Counted from the stretch's first letter, positions 53,937-63,681 are shown. The stretch: 64,000 nucleotides of DNA from ENR-C587 sp942493235 (GCA_942493235.1 OW818676.1:3844001-3908000); one strand, 5' to 3'. Program-made: numbers and translations. Notes: generated by a model not told the origin, from the sequence alone.

Positions 53937-55637
53937 TTATTTTAAAATCTCATTTACTTTATCATTAATTTCTTCGATTTTCACAACAAATCTCTCGCCG
54001 GTCTCTCTGCTCTTGATTTCAACTTGTCCGGCACCTATATTTTTATTTCCAATGATGATTTGGACAGGCATACCCATCAAATCCGCATTATTGAATTTAA
54101 TACCTGCCGAGTCGTCAGTGTCGTCATAGACTACACTGTATCCGTCTTTATTCAGATCCGCATATAATTGATCGCCGAAAGTTTTAACTGCTTCGAATTT
54201 ATTCGGGCTAAGCGTAATGATATGTACTAAACAAGGTGCTAATGCTTTACTCCACTTGATTCCGTTTTCATCGTTGTGCTGCTCAAGTACGCAGGCTAAA
54301 ATTCTCTCTACACCGATACCGTAGCTACCCATAATTATCGGGTGCTCATTGCCTTCGGAATCAAGGAAGTTAGCTCCTAAAGCTTCAGAATATTTAGTAC
54401 CTAATTTAAAGATATGACCCAATTCAATAGCTTTGACCACTCTCAATTTCTCACCACAGTTAGGGCATGCTTCGCCTTCAATAACTGTACGTAAATCGTG
54501 GAATTCGTCAATTTTACAATCTCTGTCGAAATCTATATTTTTCAAGTGATAGCCGTCTTTATTGGCTCCGCTTACTAATCCGTTTGCACCTTTTAGTAAA
54601 TTATCGGCGATAACTGTAATTTTTGTTTTTAGATTAATTGGTCCGATAGACCCATGATTTGCTCCGGTAATATCAAATAATTCATCGGCTGTAGCCGGAC
54701 GCAAATTATTAGATTTGAAAATTGTCTGAAGTTTAGTCTCATTCAATTCGTCATTACCACGCATAAAGATTAATACCGGCTTCTCGTCAACTATATAAAC
54801 AACAGATTTGGCACATCTCTCTTCAGGAATATTATACTGTTCGATTAAGTCGTTAATTGTTTTTGCACTTGGAGTTTCAAATTCAGTATATGCAGGATTA
54901 TCGGACAGTCTTGATACAGGAGCAATTTGTGAAGTCGCAACTTCAATATTTGCAGCATAATCGCATTTATCGCAAACAGCACAAGTATCTTCACCGGCGT
55001 TAGACTCCACCATAAATTCCTGTGATTGCCTTCCGCCCATTGCACCACTTGAGGCACCGACAACGAAGAATTTAATTCCGCATCTGTCGAATATTTTATG
55101 ATATGCTTGGTAGTGTTTTTCGTAGCTTATATCCAAACCTTCCCAAGTACTGTCGAGAGAATAGGCATCTTTCATAGTGAATTGTCTGCCACGCATAACT
55201 CCGGATTTTGGTCTGGCTTCGTTTCTGAATTTTGTCTGAATCTGATACCAGATCTGAGGCATATCTCTATATGAATTTATATGTTGGCGAGCATGGAAAG
55301 TAATAATTTCTTCGTGAGTAGGAGCTAATACTAAGCCTTCGCGATTTTTAATGTGGAACATTACATCGCCCATTGCTTCGACTCTATTAGTCTGTTCCCA
55401 GATTTCAATCGGATTTAATGCCGGCAAGAAAAATTCTTGAGCACCGATGGCAGCCATTTCTTCTCTTAAAATTTCTTGGATTTTTTTTATTACATTATAG
55501 CCCATAGGCAGAAATGAAAATATACCGGCTGCTAACTGGCGAACTAAGCCGGCTCTCAGCATTAAAGAATGCGAGACCATCTGAGCCTCTGATGAAACCT
55601 CTTTTAAAGTAGGAACGAAACTTTCACTTAATTTCAT
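53937..55637 (-). CDS. proS: prolyl-tRNA synthetase, bacterial type
   Basis: 566 residues. Class II motifs: motif 1 near GLVRQLAAGIFSFLPMGYNV, motif 2 YQIQTKFRNEARPKSGVMRG and motif 3 GSYGIGVERILA. Between motifs 2 and 3 lies the editing INS domain (about 225-385), with AKSVVYIVDEKPVLIFMRGN and TGANHGSIGP, and the C-terminal anticodon domain follows. It charges tRNA-Pro and edits Ala-tRNA-Pro. Most Bacteroidota carry the shorter archaeal-like enzyme, so the bacterial type helps place this genome. Confidence 0.97.
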   Translation of the reverse strand: MKLSESFVPTLKEVSSEAQMVSHSLMLRAGLVRQLAAGIFSFLPMGYNVIKKIQEILREEMAAIGAQEFFLPALNPIEIWEQTNRVEAMGDVMFHIKNREGLVLAPTHEEIITFHARQHINSYRDMPQIWYQIQTKFRNEARPKSGVMRGRQFTMKDAYSLDSTWEGLDISYEKHYQAYHKIFDRCGIKFFVVGASSGAMGGRQSQEFMVESNAGEDTCAVCDKCDYAANIEVATSQIAPVSRLSDNPAYTEFETPSAKTINDLIEQYNIPEERCAKSVVYIVDEKPVLIFMRGNDELNETKLQTIFKSNNLRPATADELFDITGANHGSIGPINLKTKITVIADNLLKGANGLVSGANKDGYHLKNIDFDRDCKIDEFHDLRTVIEGEACPNCGEKLRVVKAIELGHIFKLGTKYSEALGANFLDSEGNEHPIIMGSYGIGVERILACVLEQHNDENGIKWSKALAPCLVHIITLSPNKFEAVKTFGDQLYADLNKDGYSVVYDDTDDSAGIKFNNADLMGMPVQIIIGNKNIGAGQVEIKSRETGERFVVKIEEINDKVNEILK

Positions 55638-56132
55638 AACAATTCTCTATATTATATTGATTAATGTCTTAAATAATTTAGAATATCAGTATTTCAATTT
55701 CTTGCATAATTGCAAACTGCAAAATTACGAAATTTGTACTTATTATTTCACACAAATTTCAATTACTACCGAAATAATTGGGGGATAAGGAATAGTGATA
55801 GAGGATGAAAAAATAAAAAGAAACATGTTTCAACTTTAAAAAAAAGTATAAGTTGGAATTAACTGTATTTATTGGTAGAGCATAACCATTTATTGAAATC
55901 TATATCAAACCATTACCTCGGATATTTTATTGACATATAATACGTCGATTTGTCAATATTATTATTATGTTTTTTTTATATGGCAATAAATTCAATCATT
56001 TACATAATTGGAAAAACTAAAATACTTATGACTCGAAAAAGAAAATTATTTATTATATTTGTATATGTAATTTAAAGAGTTGCAAAATCATTAGTGCAGA
56101 CATCTATGTTCAATATTTGATGAGAATTGCTC
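55638..56132. other. intergenic, no gene seen
   Basis: AT-rich region between the divergent proS and KilA-N genes. It must contain the proS promoter. No repeat element copy or RNA gene recognised. Confidence 0.45.
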
Positions 56133-56945
56133 ATGGCGAAGATAATAGTAAAAGATGCAGAAATAACAATACTATCAATTGAAGAAAAAGATTACATATC
56201 GCTTACCGATATGGCGAATGCAAAAGAAAGCGTAAGTCGGGCAGCAGATATAATAAAAAATTGGTTGAGAAACAGATATACCATAGAGTTTTTGGGTACT
56301 TGGGAGTTAATTAATAATCCCGCTTTTAAAGTGGTCGAATTTGACCACTTTAAATCACAAGCCGGATTGCCAAGTTTTGTGTTGAGTGTTTCGGAATGGA
56401 TTGAAAAAACCGAGGCAGTTGGCATAATTGTAAAAAAAGGTAAATATGGCGGTACTTATGCACATAAAGACATCGCTTTTGAATTTGGCTCGGCTATAAG
56501 TGTGTCTTTTAAACTGTATTTAATTACTGAATTTCAGCGTTTAAAAGAAGAAGAACATAAGCATTTGGGATGGAGTGCAAAACGCGAACTTGCCAAACTA
56601 AATTATCATATACATACCGATGCAATCAAGCAGAATTTAATCCCGAATGAATTAACTAAACTTCAAGTATCGTTAATATATGCAAATGAAGCAGATGTAT
56701 TAAATGTCGCATTATTCGGACTTACCGCAAAGCAGTGGAAAGATACTAATCCGGATTTAAAAGGCAATATGAGGGATTACGCTTCAATTAATGAACTGAT
56801 ATGTCTTTCAAATATGGAAAATCTAAATGCAGTATTTATTCAAGAATCTTTGCCACAAAAAGAAAGATTAATCAAACTAAACAAAATAGCTATACATCAG
56901 ATGTCAATTTTACAGGAAGTTGAAAATCGCAAATTATTAAAATAG
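56133..56945 (+). CDS. KilA-N domain protein
   Basis: 270 residues from ATG 56133; a TTG two codons earlier is an alternative. Residues about 15-115 form a KilA-N DNA-binding domain: DYISLTDMANAKESVSRAAD, IIKNWLRNRYTIEFLGTWE, and KYGGTYAHKDIAFEFGSAIS with the closing FKLYLITEFQRLKEEE. The C-terminal half is helical and unassigned. KilA-N is frequent in phages and large DNA viruses, and free-standing chromosomal copies like this are common in Bacteroidota. Alone between proS and a nested repeat 16 bases after its stop; it may be mobile-derived. Confidence 0.88.
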   Translation: MAKIIVKDAEITILSIEEKDYISLTDMANAKESVSRAADIIKNWLRNRYTIEFLGTWELINNPAFKVVEFDHFKSQAGLPSFVLSVSEWIEKTEAVGIIVKKGKYGGTYAHKDIAFEFGSAISVSFKLYLITEFQRLKEEEHKHLGWSAKRELAKLNYHIHTDAIKQNLIPNELTKLQVSLIYANEADVLNVALFGLTAKQWKDTNPDLKGNMRDYASINELICLSNMENLNAVFIQESLPQKERLIKLNKIAIHQMSILQEVENRKLLK

Positions 56946-56961
56946 GTGCTTTTTGTATATA

Positions 56962-57212
56962 AAGTCTGTAGCAAAACTATATAATTTTTAATTTCAATTT
57001 GTTCAAGAGGCTGACTAAAATTTGTCATTTTGAACGAAGTGAAGAATCCAGATAAAGCTAAATGTTGATAATTCTGGATTCTGCGTTTCACTCAGAATGA
57101 CGATTTAGAAATATAATTACTTTTTTGACAACCTCTTGATAAGCATTTAGAAGTTTGAAAGCTTTGAAAAATCAACAGTAAATAAATATTTTGGACTTTT
57201 GCAATAGCCTTA
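56962..57212. repeat. nested repeat element, outer and inner layers (copy J)
   Basis: Outer ends AAGTCTGTAGCAAAACTAT and GACTTTTGCAATAGCCTTA, with the inner element (GAGGCTGACTAAAA to TTGACAACCTC) holding the GTCATTTTGA hairpin. It is the same arrangement as copy A, read on the other strand. Confidence 0.88.
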
Positions 57213-57325
57213 TATAGTATATCAAAGAATTCTTCCTATCCAAAATTAAAAAATCCCAATATTTTTTACTAATCAATTATTTTATTTAATTTGCAGTCCT
57301 TAAATATTAACTTATAAGGTAAATA

Positions 57326-58489
57326 ATGGAAAATCTGATAATAAAGAAAAACGAAGACCAGCGAATCCGCTATGGGCACTTGTGGCTATTCAGTAACGAA
57401 GTGAAAGCACTACCCAAAATCTCTGCCGGTGAATTAGTAAATGTAGTCAATATCGAAGGTAGAAGTTTCGGTAAAGCTTTCTATAATCCCAATAGCTTAA
57501 TCTGTGGTAGGCTACTAAAAACCGATGAAGAAATAGACCAAAGCTTTTTCTACAAAAGACTGAAAATCGCTTTAGACTTACGCAAAAGGTTATTCCCCGA
57601 TTCTGATATGTATAGGCTCTGCTTCGGCGAATCCGATTTGTTGCCCGGACTGATTATAGACCGCTATGGTGATTATCTCGCTGTTCAGATATTATCTTTT
57701 GGGATTGAAGTTCGTAAGAGTATGATAGTAAGTGCATTAGTCGAATTATATCCCGAAATCAAAGGTATCATCGAGAAAAACGACACGCGCCTTCGCGAAA
57801 TAGAGGGGTTGCCGATGGAGTCTAAAGTATTATACGGAGAGATTCCCGACAGAATTGTCTGCTCCGAGCAAGAAATTAAGTTAGAAATCAACCTACTTGA
57901 AGGACAGAAAACCGGATATTTCCTTGACCAAAGATTAAATCGCAAATTTATCAGAAGCCTTGCTTGCGGATTAAAAGTAATGGACTGCTATACTAATCAA
58001 GGCGGTTTCGCTCTCAATGCCGCACTCGGCGGAGCTACCTATGTAGAAGCAATTGACAGCTCGCAAGTGGCTCTCGACTGCGTTGCTGCGAACGCTCAAT
58101 TGAATAATTTAAGTATTGCTACGGTTAAGGCAGATGTAAGCGACTATTTAAATACTGAATTGGATAAAGGTAGCCGTTGGGGAATGATAATTTTAGACCC
58201 GCCGGCATTTGCAAAAAATAGAAAATCTATTCCGCAAGCAAAAGCCGGATATGGGAAAATTAACCGCTATGCCATGAAATTATTGGAGCCGGGAGGTTTT
58301 TTAATTAGTGCCAGCTGCTCTCACCATATTATGGAATCGGTATTTGAAGAGACTATTTACCGTGAAGCGGGAAAATTAGGCAGACAACTGAAATTGATTT
58401 ATCGTGGGCAGCAGTCGCCTGACCATCCGATTTTAGCGACATTGCCCGAAACACGTTATTTGAAATTTTATGTATTTCAGGTAATGTAA
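57326..58489 (+). CDS. rlmI: class I SAM-dependent rRNA methyltransferase (RlmI-like)
   Basis: 387 residues. The N-terminal PUA domain (about 1-75) reads GHLWLFSNEVKALPKISAGE and SFGKAFYNPNSLICGRLL, and a central domain follows with GESDLLPGLIIDRYGDYLAV. The Rossmann methyltransferase carries KTGYFLDQRLNRKFI, VMDCYTNQGGFALNAALGGA and the catalytic-loop motif ILDPPAFAKNRK. It closes with ISASCSHHI, containing the second cysteine region of m5C enzymes. E. coli RlmI methylates C1962 of 23S rRNA; the specific base here is inferred. Confidence 0.92.
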   Translation: MENLIIKKNEDQRIRYGHLWLFSNEVKALPKISAGELVNVVNIEGRSFGKAFYNPNSLICGRLLKTDEEIDQSFFYKRLKIALDLRKRLFPDSDMYRLCFGESDLLPGLIIDRYGDYLAVQILSFGIEVRKSMIVSALVELYPEIKGIIEKNDTRLREIEGLPMESKVLYGEIPDRIVCSEQEIKLEINLLEGQKTGYFLDQRLNRKFIRSLACGLKVMDCYTNQGGFALNAALGGATYVEAIDSSQVALDCVAANAQLNNLSIATVKADVSDYLNTELDKGSRWGMIILDPPAFAKNRKSIPQAKAGYGKINRYAMKLLEPGGFLISASCSHHIMESVFEETIYREAGKLGRQLKLIYRGQQSPDHPILATLPETRYLKFYVFQVM

Positions 58490-58798
58490 TATCAATTAAT
58501 CAAATATATATTTTAATATCGATATCTGAAGCAATGGCGATATACAAGCCATCTCTTATATAATTTCTAATAGAATATGAAATGATTCATAGTCTGGATA
58601 ATAAATATTTAAAATATACGGAAATATATATTTTTTTATACAATAAAAATTACACTTATTCATCTTACTTTTTAACTATGATTTTAAAGAGAAATTTATA
58701 GATTCGATTGAATTTCAGACCGGCTTATGTATGACGACTTTTTGAATGATTTGATAAATATATATTTATTCGTTTCAAATTAATATGAGGTCTGTATT
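58490..58798. other. intergenic, no gene seen
   Basis: AT-rich spacer before citrate synthase. It presumably contains the gltA promoter, and a GAGG ribosome site lies about 8 bases before that start. No element copy or RNA gene seen. Confidence 0.4.
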
Positions 58799-60076
58799 AT
58801 GTCACTACTTAAAGAAAAATTGGCGGAGACATTTCCAAAACAAAAGCAAGAAATCGCTGAATTTGTTAAAGCTTATGGTGATGTAGAGGTTTCGAAGGTT
58901 ACTTTGGCTCAAGCTTACGGCGGGTTAAGAGGAGTCAAGGGGTTAGTCTGCGATACATCTGATGTACCGCCTGATAAAGGTTTAATTATCAGAGGCATAG
59001 AGCTTAATAAGCTCTACGACAAATATCCCGAAGAAATTCTCTGGTTATTACTAACGGGAGAATTACCTAACCAAAGTGAAATTAATGACTTAATGACTGA
59101 TTTGCAATCTCGTCCGCCTGTGCCTGAATATGTATGGAAGGTATTAGAGTCACTGCCAAAGGATTCTCATCCTATGGTTATGCTGAACACTTCCATCATT
59201 GCAATGGAGAGAGAGTCCGTATTTACCAAGCGATATAACGAAGGAATGACTAAAGAAGAATATTGGGAGGCTACTTTAGAAGATGCTCTCAATATTATTG
59301 CTCTATTCCCCGAGCTATCAGCCGGTATTTACAGAATGAAGTATGGCAAAGGCGAGAGAATCAAACCATTAAAAGGAGTAGATCTCGGTAAAAATTTGGC
59401 TTATATGACAGGGCTCGATAATCCGAATGACGAACTATCTAAATTAATGCGATTATACCTAACGCTTCATAGTGACCACGAGGGTGGCAACGTTAGTGCA
59501 TATTCAGCTTCAATTATCAATTCGGCATTATCAGATTTGTATTATTCGCTTTCCGGCGGTTTAAACGGGCTTGCCGGTCCACTGCATGGTCTTGCTAATC
59601 AAGAATGCCTGAATTGGGTGCTTGAATTGCATGAGAAATATTTGGGTGCTCCTACTGAAAAAGAATTAGAGAAATTTGCTTGGGATACTTTGAAGGCAGG
59701 CAAAGTAATTCCGGGTTATGGTCATGCTGTATTAAGAGTTACTGACCCCCGGTTTACCGCACTGCTTGATTTTGGCAAGCAATATATGCCTAAAGACCCT
59801 GTATTTCTCACTGTAGAGAGAGTTTTCAATGTCGTTCCTGAAGTACTCAAGCAGGTTAAAAAAATTAAGGACCCATGGCCCAATGTCGATGCCGCATCTG
59901 GTGCACTATTGTATCATTATGGTATGAAGGAGGTTAATTTCTTTACTGTAATGTTTTCTATTGCCCGTGCTATGGGTATAGCCGCACAGGCAGTAGTTTC
60001 AAGGGCAATGGGATATCCGCTTACTCGTCCTAAATCATTGCCGACTGATGTATTTAAAATGTTAGTTAAGAAATAG
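58799..60076 (+). CDS. gltA: citrate synthase, mitochondrial-like type
   Basis: 425 residues. The catalytic residues are His263 (GPLHGLAN), His309 (YGHAVLRV) and Asp364 (NVDAASGAL). Each sits exactly 11 residues before its counterpart in the pig mitochondrial enzyme (274, 320, 375), so the alignment is nearly ungapped. AYGGLRGVKGLVCDTSDVPP and IIRGIELNKL also match that type rather than the hexameric Gram-negative type. It condenses oxaloacetate with acetyl-CoA at the entry of the TCA cycle. A strong terminator follows. Confidence 0.96.
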   Translation: MSLLKEKLAETFPKQKQEIAEFVKAYGDVEVSKVTLAQAYGGLRGVKGLVCDTSDVPPDKGLIIRGIELNKLYDKYPEEILWLLLTGELPNQSEINDLMTDLQSRPPVPEYVWKVLESLPKDSHPMVMLNTSIIAMERESVFTKRYNEGMTKEEYWEATLEDALNIIALFPELSAGIYRMKYGKGERIKPLKGVDLGKNLAYMTGLDNPNDELSKLMRLYLTLHSDHEGGNVSAYSASIINSALSDLYYSLSGGLNGLAGPLHGLANQECLNWVLELHEKYLGAPTEKELEKFAWDTLKAGKVIPGYGHAVLRVTDPRFTALLDFGKQYMPKDPVFLTVERVFNVVPEVLKQVKKIKDPWPNVDAASGALLYHYGMKEVNFFTVMFSIARAMGIAAQAVVSRAMGYPLTRPKSLPTDVFKMLVKK

Positions 60077-60102
60077 CTTTAGCATAATTCAGTAATATAG
60101 AT

Positions 60103-60151
60103 GAGCGTGGAATCTAATAATTAATACCCGAATTATTCAGATTTCACGCTC
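60103..60151 (+). terminator. rho-independent terminator after citrate synthase
   Basis: GAGCGTGGAATCT (60103-60115) pairs with AGATTTCACGCTC (60139-60151), with a loop of 23 bases and a T run directly after. Confidence 0.88.
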
Positions 60152-60291
60152 CATTTTTTTTACTAATAAAAACGGTTAATCTCCAAAATTTGGGAATTTC
60201 TCTATTGATAAATAATTAAAATCTTTTACAAATGTTCAAAATATTTATTTATAGCTCATTTATCAATTTGTTGAGAAATGAGTAAGCACTT

Positions 60292-60428
60292 ATCAAGAGA
60301 CTGTCTAAAATTAATAATATTGCCGATTCGTCATTCTGAGTGTAACGAAGAATCCAGAATTATTAGCATTTAGCTTTGTCTGGATTCTTCACTTCGTTCC
60401 TAATGACAAATTTTAGACAACCTCTTAG
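60292..60428. repeat. stand-alone inner inverted-repeat element (copy K)
   Basis: Ends TCAAGAGACTGTCTAAAA and TTTTAGACAACCTCTTA, with the GTCATTCTGAGTGTAACG hairpin inside; the right arm has decayed at its tip (TTCCTAATGAC). It resembles copy E and shows the inner unit free of outer layers. The rest of the 60152-60582 spacer has no gene. Confidence 0.87.
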
Positions 60429-60582
60429 ATGATTAGAAAATCAAAATTCGATATGTTTGCAATACTCTTCATTATACTATTTTCTATTAGTAATGAGAAA
60501 TATTGTATCATTCGGTAGCTTTTGCAATATTGACTTTGAGATTTGATATCCTATCTCAAATAGAAAAAATATTTATAGAATA

Positions 60583-60613
60583 AAAAAAAGGCGAGCTAAA
60601 TGCCCACCTTTTT
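60583..60613 (-). terminator. terminator after HdrD-like gene
   Basis: Read on the minus strand, AAAAAGGTGGGCA and TTTAGCTCGCCTTTTTTTT form a short stem (AAAAGGyGGGC with GCyCGCCTTTT) and are followed by a T run, 26 bases after the stop. Confidence 0.75.
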
Positions 60614-60638
60614 ATTAAATTTGAAAACATCTAAATAA

Positions 60639-62687
60639 TTAATCTTCGATATATTCTAATAGAATTTCGGATATATCTTTTACTTTGATTGATTCTTCTT
60701 TTTCTTTTGCTTTTATTCCGTCAGTGAGCATAGTCATACAGAAAGGACAGTTCAGAGCAATAGTTCCGGCTCCAGTCTCTAATAATTCTTCTGTTCTCTC
60801 GATGTTGACGCGTTTGCCTACTGTTTCTTCCAGAAACATTTGAGCACCACCCGCTCCGCAGCAGAATCCACGGTCTTCGTTACGGCGAGTCTCTTCTATT
60901 TTAGCACCCGGTATTGAGTTAAGTACTTCGCGAGGGGCATCGTAAATTTCGTTATATCTTCCCAAATAGCATGAATCGTGATAAGTGAAACTGAATTTCT
61001 CGGCTTTTTTGTTTAGTTTTAATTTGCCTGATTTAATCAATTGATTCAAAAATTCCGTATGGTGAATTACTTCTACTTTCATGCCAAACTGAGGATACTC
61101 ATTTTTGAATGTATTGAAGCAGTGAGGGCAAGTAGTAACAATTTTTTTAACATTGTATTGAGTAAGAGTCTCAATATTCATCTTAATCAGCATATCAGCT
61201 AAATATTCATTACCGGCACGGCGGGCAACGTCTCCGTTACATTTTTCTTCAGTGCCGAGAATTGCGAAATTGATTTCTGCTTTTTGCATTAATTTTGAAA
61301 ATGCTATAGAAATCTTTTTAGCTCTATCGTCGAAACTGCCTGCACAGCCTACCCAGAATAATACATCGAAATCGGGATTTTGCTCGACAGTCTGAACGCC
61401 GGTTCCCTCAGCCCAGTCGGCTCTCTCATGTGGAGAAAATGCCCATGGCGAAAAGTTATTCTCTAAATTAGCAAAGGCACCTTGTAATAAAGTAGGGAAA
61501 TCCGCATCCATCATTACTAATGAGCGACGCATACCGACAATTGCGGGTACATGCTCGATAGCAATCGGGCATTCTTGCATACAAGCTCCGCAGGTAGTGC
61601 ATTGCCATAATGCTTCTACACTTTCGTAGTCACCGACGAATTTTTTATTTAATATTTCTTGCTCTGCATCTGTATAAGTTACTTCTGGAGATTCAGTATT
61701 TTGGCGAGCGGCTAATTCCTGCATCGCTTTTGTGCGAACCAATATAGGAGCTTTCTCGTGAGTTCTGTGGCGAATCTGAACCATGATTTCTCTTGGGCTT
61801 AATTCCTTGCCAGTAGTATTTGCCGGGCATACACTTGTGCATCTGCCACAATGAGTGCATGAGTAACTGTCGTGAAGGCTTTTCCAAGATAAATCTTCAA
61901 TGTCAACAACTCCGAATTTTTCAACACCTTCTTGCTCAAAATCTATCTTATTAAGAGTATTGGTAGGACCGATATTTGAAAAATAAACATTCGGAATTGA
62001 TGAAAATACGTGAAAATGCTTTGAATACGGTAGGTAATTCATAAAACCGAAAATTACCAATATATGTAGCCACCAAGTTACCTCATAAATCGAACTAATC
62101 GAATCATAAGTAATAAAAGTAGCAATAATCTTTGAAATCGGTTGGAAAGCCCATTCGTGAACTACAAACGGAACAGCATTGATACTTGCGTTATTTAGTA
62201 ATAGTGATGTAACTATAGTTAAGATAGAGCCCAGAACGATAGTAGCATCTTTCATTTCATCGGCATCACCTTGCAAGCGAGGGACTTTAGCAATAAATCT
62301 TCTATAGAATGAAAATAGTATCGCAATAATTATGATTGCACAGAATAAATCCGTAGAGAATGTTATCACTGTATAGATCGGACCCAAAAAGCTCCAAGTA
62401 AAGCTTGGAGAGATTACGCCCTGAATCACAGCTTCAGAGGCTGAAAACAGCAACACGATAAATCCCCAGAAAATTCCAGCGTGTAGCGGTCCTGCTGTTT
62501 TATCTCTCAATATTTTGCTTTGAGCAAAAGCAATTTTAATTGTATTTTTGATTCTTGCAGCACTGTTGCTAAACCTATCATCAGGTTGAGCAACTTTGAT
62601 ATAAGAATAAATTCTCAGCAGATTTTTAACTAAAAATGCTATTGATGCCAAGAATATAAGCGTAAAAATAATTCCACGTAATTCCAT
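60639..62687 (-). CDS. membrane-anchored HdrD/DsrK-like iron-sulfur oxidoreductase
   Basis: 682 residues from ATG 62687; a TTG three codons upstream is an alternative. Six or so N-terminal membrane helices (1-225) resemble a cytochrome b/NarI-type heme domain, with His in LHAGIFWGF, HEWAFQP and WWLHILVIF. Two 4Fe-4S clusters follow: Cys277/280/283/287 and Cys363/366/369/373. Two cysteine-rich CCG domains complete it (FWVGCAGSFDDRA, TTCPHCFNTFKNEY and FCCGAGGAQMFLEE). The organisation matches HdrE-HdrD fusions that pass electrons between quinones and a cytoplasmic disulfide or flavoprotein partner. The partner is not visible here. Confidence 0.88.
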   Translation of the reverse strand: MELRGIIFTLIFLASIAFLVKNLLRIYSYIKVAQPDDRFSNSAARIKNTIKIAFAQSKILRDKTAGPLHAGIFWGFIVLLFSASEAVIQGVISPSFTWSFLGPIYTVITFSTDLFCAIIIIAILFSFYRRFIAKVPRLQGDADEMKDATIVLGSILTIVTSLLLNNASINAVPFVVHEWAFQPISKIIATFITYDSISSIYEVTWWLHILVIFGFMNYLPYSKHFHVFSSIPNVYFSNIGPTNTLNKIDFEQEGVEKFGVVDIEDLSWKSLHDSYSCTHCGRCTSVCPANTTGKELSPREIMVQIRHRTHEKAPILVRTKAMQELAARQNTESPEVTYTDAEQEILNKKFVGDYESVEALWQCTTCGACMQECPIAIEHVPAIVGMRRSLVMMDADFPTLLQGAFANLENNFSPWAFSPHERADWAEGTGVQTVEQNPDFDVLFWVGCAGSFDDRAKKISIAFSKLMQKAEINFAILGTEEKCNGDVARRAGNEYLADMLIKMNIETLTQYNVKKIVTTCPHCFNTFKNEYPQFGMKVEVIHHTEFLNQLIKSGKLKLNKKAEKFSFTYHDSCYLGRYNEIYDAPREVLNSIPGAKIEETRRNEDRGFCCGAGGAQMFLEETVGKRVNIERTEELLETGAGTIALNCPFCMTMLTDGIKAKEKEESIKVKDISEILLEYIED

Positions 62688-62905
62688 GTTCCCCAATATT
62701 TAATTTTAACATACATTTCCAAAATGCAAAGATAAGAGAAAAATTTTAAATAATATAATTGTTTGAGGTATTTAGTTGCATATTGTTGATATTAAATAGG
62801 TTTTGAAATAGCATTTGATTATTAGATATAATTGTTATTCATATAATTGAAAAATTGAAAGAGACTATTTGTTCTTCATTATTTTAAGTAGCTAATCATT
62901 AACAG

Positions 62906-63042
62906 TCAGTTGAAAAAGCCTAAAATTTCGTCATTAACAGCGAAGCGAAAAATCCAGTCTTCTGTAACTAATTGATATATAATGGATTCTTCACTGCGTT
63001 CAGAATGACTTTTTTCATTATTTAAGTTATTCAACAGGCTTT
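62906..63042. repeat. diverged inner inverted-repeat element (copy L)
   Basis: Ends GTTGAAAAAGCCTAAAA and TTCAACAGGCTTTTAAAC, with hairpin arms CGTCATTAACAGCGAAGCGA and ACTGCGTTCAGAATGAC. Its ends differ from the other inner copies (AGCCT in place of GAGGCTGTC), so it may be a sister subfamily. Confidence 0.75.
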
Positions 63043-63205
63043 TAAACATGAATTATTAGGTATTTTTGAAAATTTCTTATAAATCCGCAGGGATTTGAAA
63101 ACAAAACCATAGAATTAGTGTCAGCTTTTTCTAATTACTAAATTGGTAATGAAGTGAGTATAATTGGGAATTCAGTGGAAATTTATTTTTCAAGATTTAA
63201 TGAAA

Positions 63206-63233
63206 AAGCCTTATAAATTGCTTTACAAGGCTT
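63206..63233 (-). terminator. rho-independent terminator after tRNA-Ser
   Basis: AAGCCTT at 63206-63212 pairs with AAGGCTT at 63227-63233; read on the minus strand the stem is followed by a T run. It is just past the tRNA 3' end. Confidence 0.85.
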
Positions 63234-63237
63234 AGTG

Positions 63238-63320
63238 CGGAGGAGGAGGGGCTCGAACCCCCAAGGCATTGCTGCCGGCGGTTTTCAAGACCGCTGCCTT
63301 ACCAATTAGACTACTCCTCC
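63238..63320 (-). tRNA. tRNA-Ser (anticodon UGA)
   Basis: On the minus strand the acceptor GGAGGAG pairs with CTCCTCC. The anticodon loop CTTGAAA between GCGGT and ACCGC gives anticodon UGA. The long variable arm expected of tRNA-Ser is present, and the discriminator is G. CCA is not encoded. Single gene. Confidence 0.95.
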
Positions 63321-63432
63321 ATTCGTCCAATTCAAGGAATTCTAAAATAAGACTTTTTTTTATTATATGCAAATATTTTTTGTTTCTTAATCAACATTTA
63401 TCATTACACAACATTTTCTACATTAAAATAGT

Positions 63433-63681
63433 AAGGCTATTGCAAAAGTCCATAATACTTATTTACTGTTATTATTCTAAGTTTTCAAACTTCTATGTGT
63501 ATATCAAGAGCTTGTCTAAAATTAATAATACTTCCAATTCGGCATTAACAGTGCAACTAAGAATCTAGAATTATCAGCATTTAGCTTTATCTGGATTCTT
63601 CACTTCGTTCCTAATGACAAATTTTTGTCTGTCTCTTGAACAAATGGAAATTGAAATTTCTATAGTTTAGTAACAGACTTA
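63433..63681. repeat. nested repeat element, outer and inner layers (copy M)
   Basis: Outer ends AAGGCTATTGCAAAAGTCC and AGTTTAGTAACAGACTTA, with the inner element containing a decayed left hairpin arm (CGGCATTAACAGTGCAACTA). Same order as copy A. At 63719-63735 a lone GAGGCTGTGAAACAAC resembles one middle-layer end. The remaining sequence to 63944 has no gene. Confidence 0.85.

Noticed and set aside
56133..57212. KilA-N gene as cargo of the adjacent nested element
   Set aside because: The element's two ends both lie downstream of the gene (56962 and 57212), and no matching end is seen upstream.
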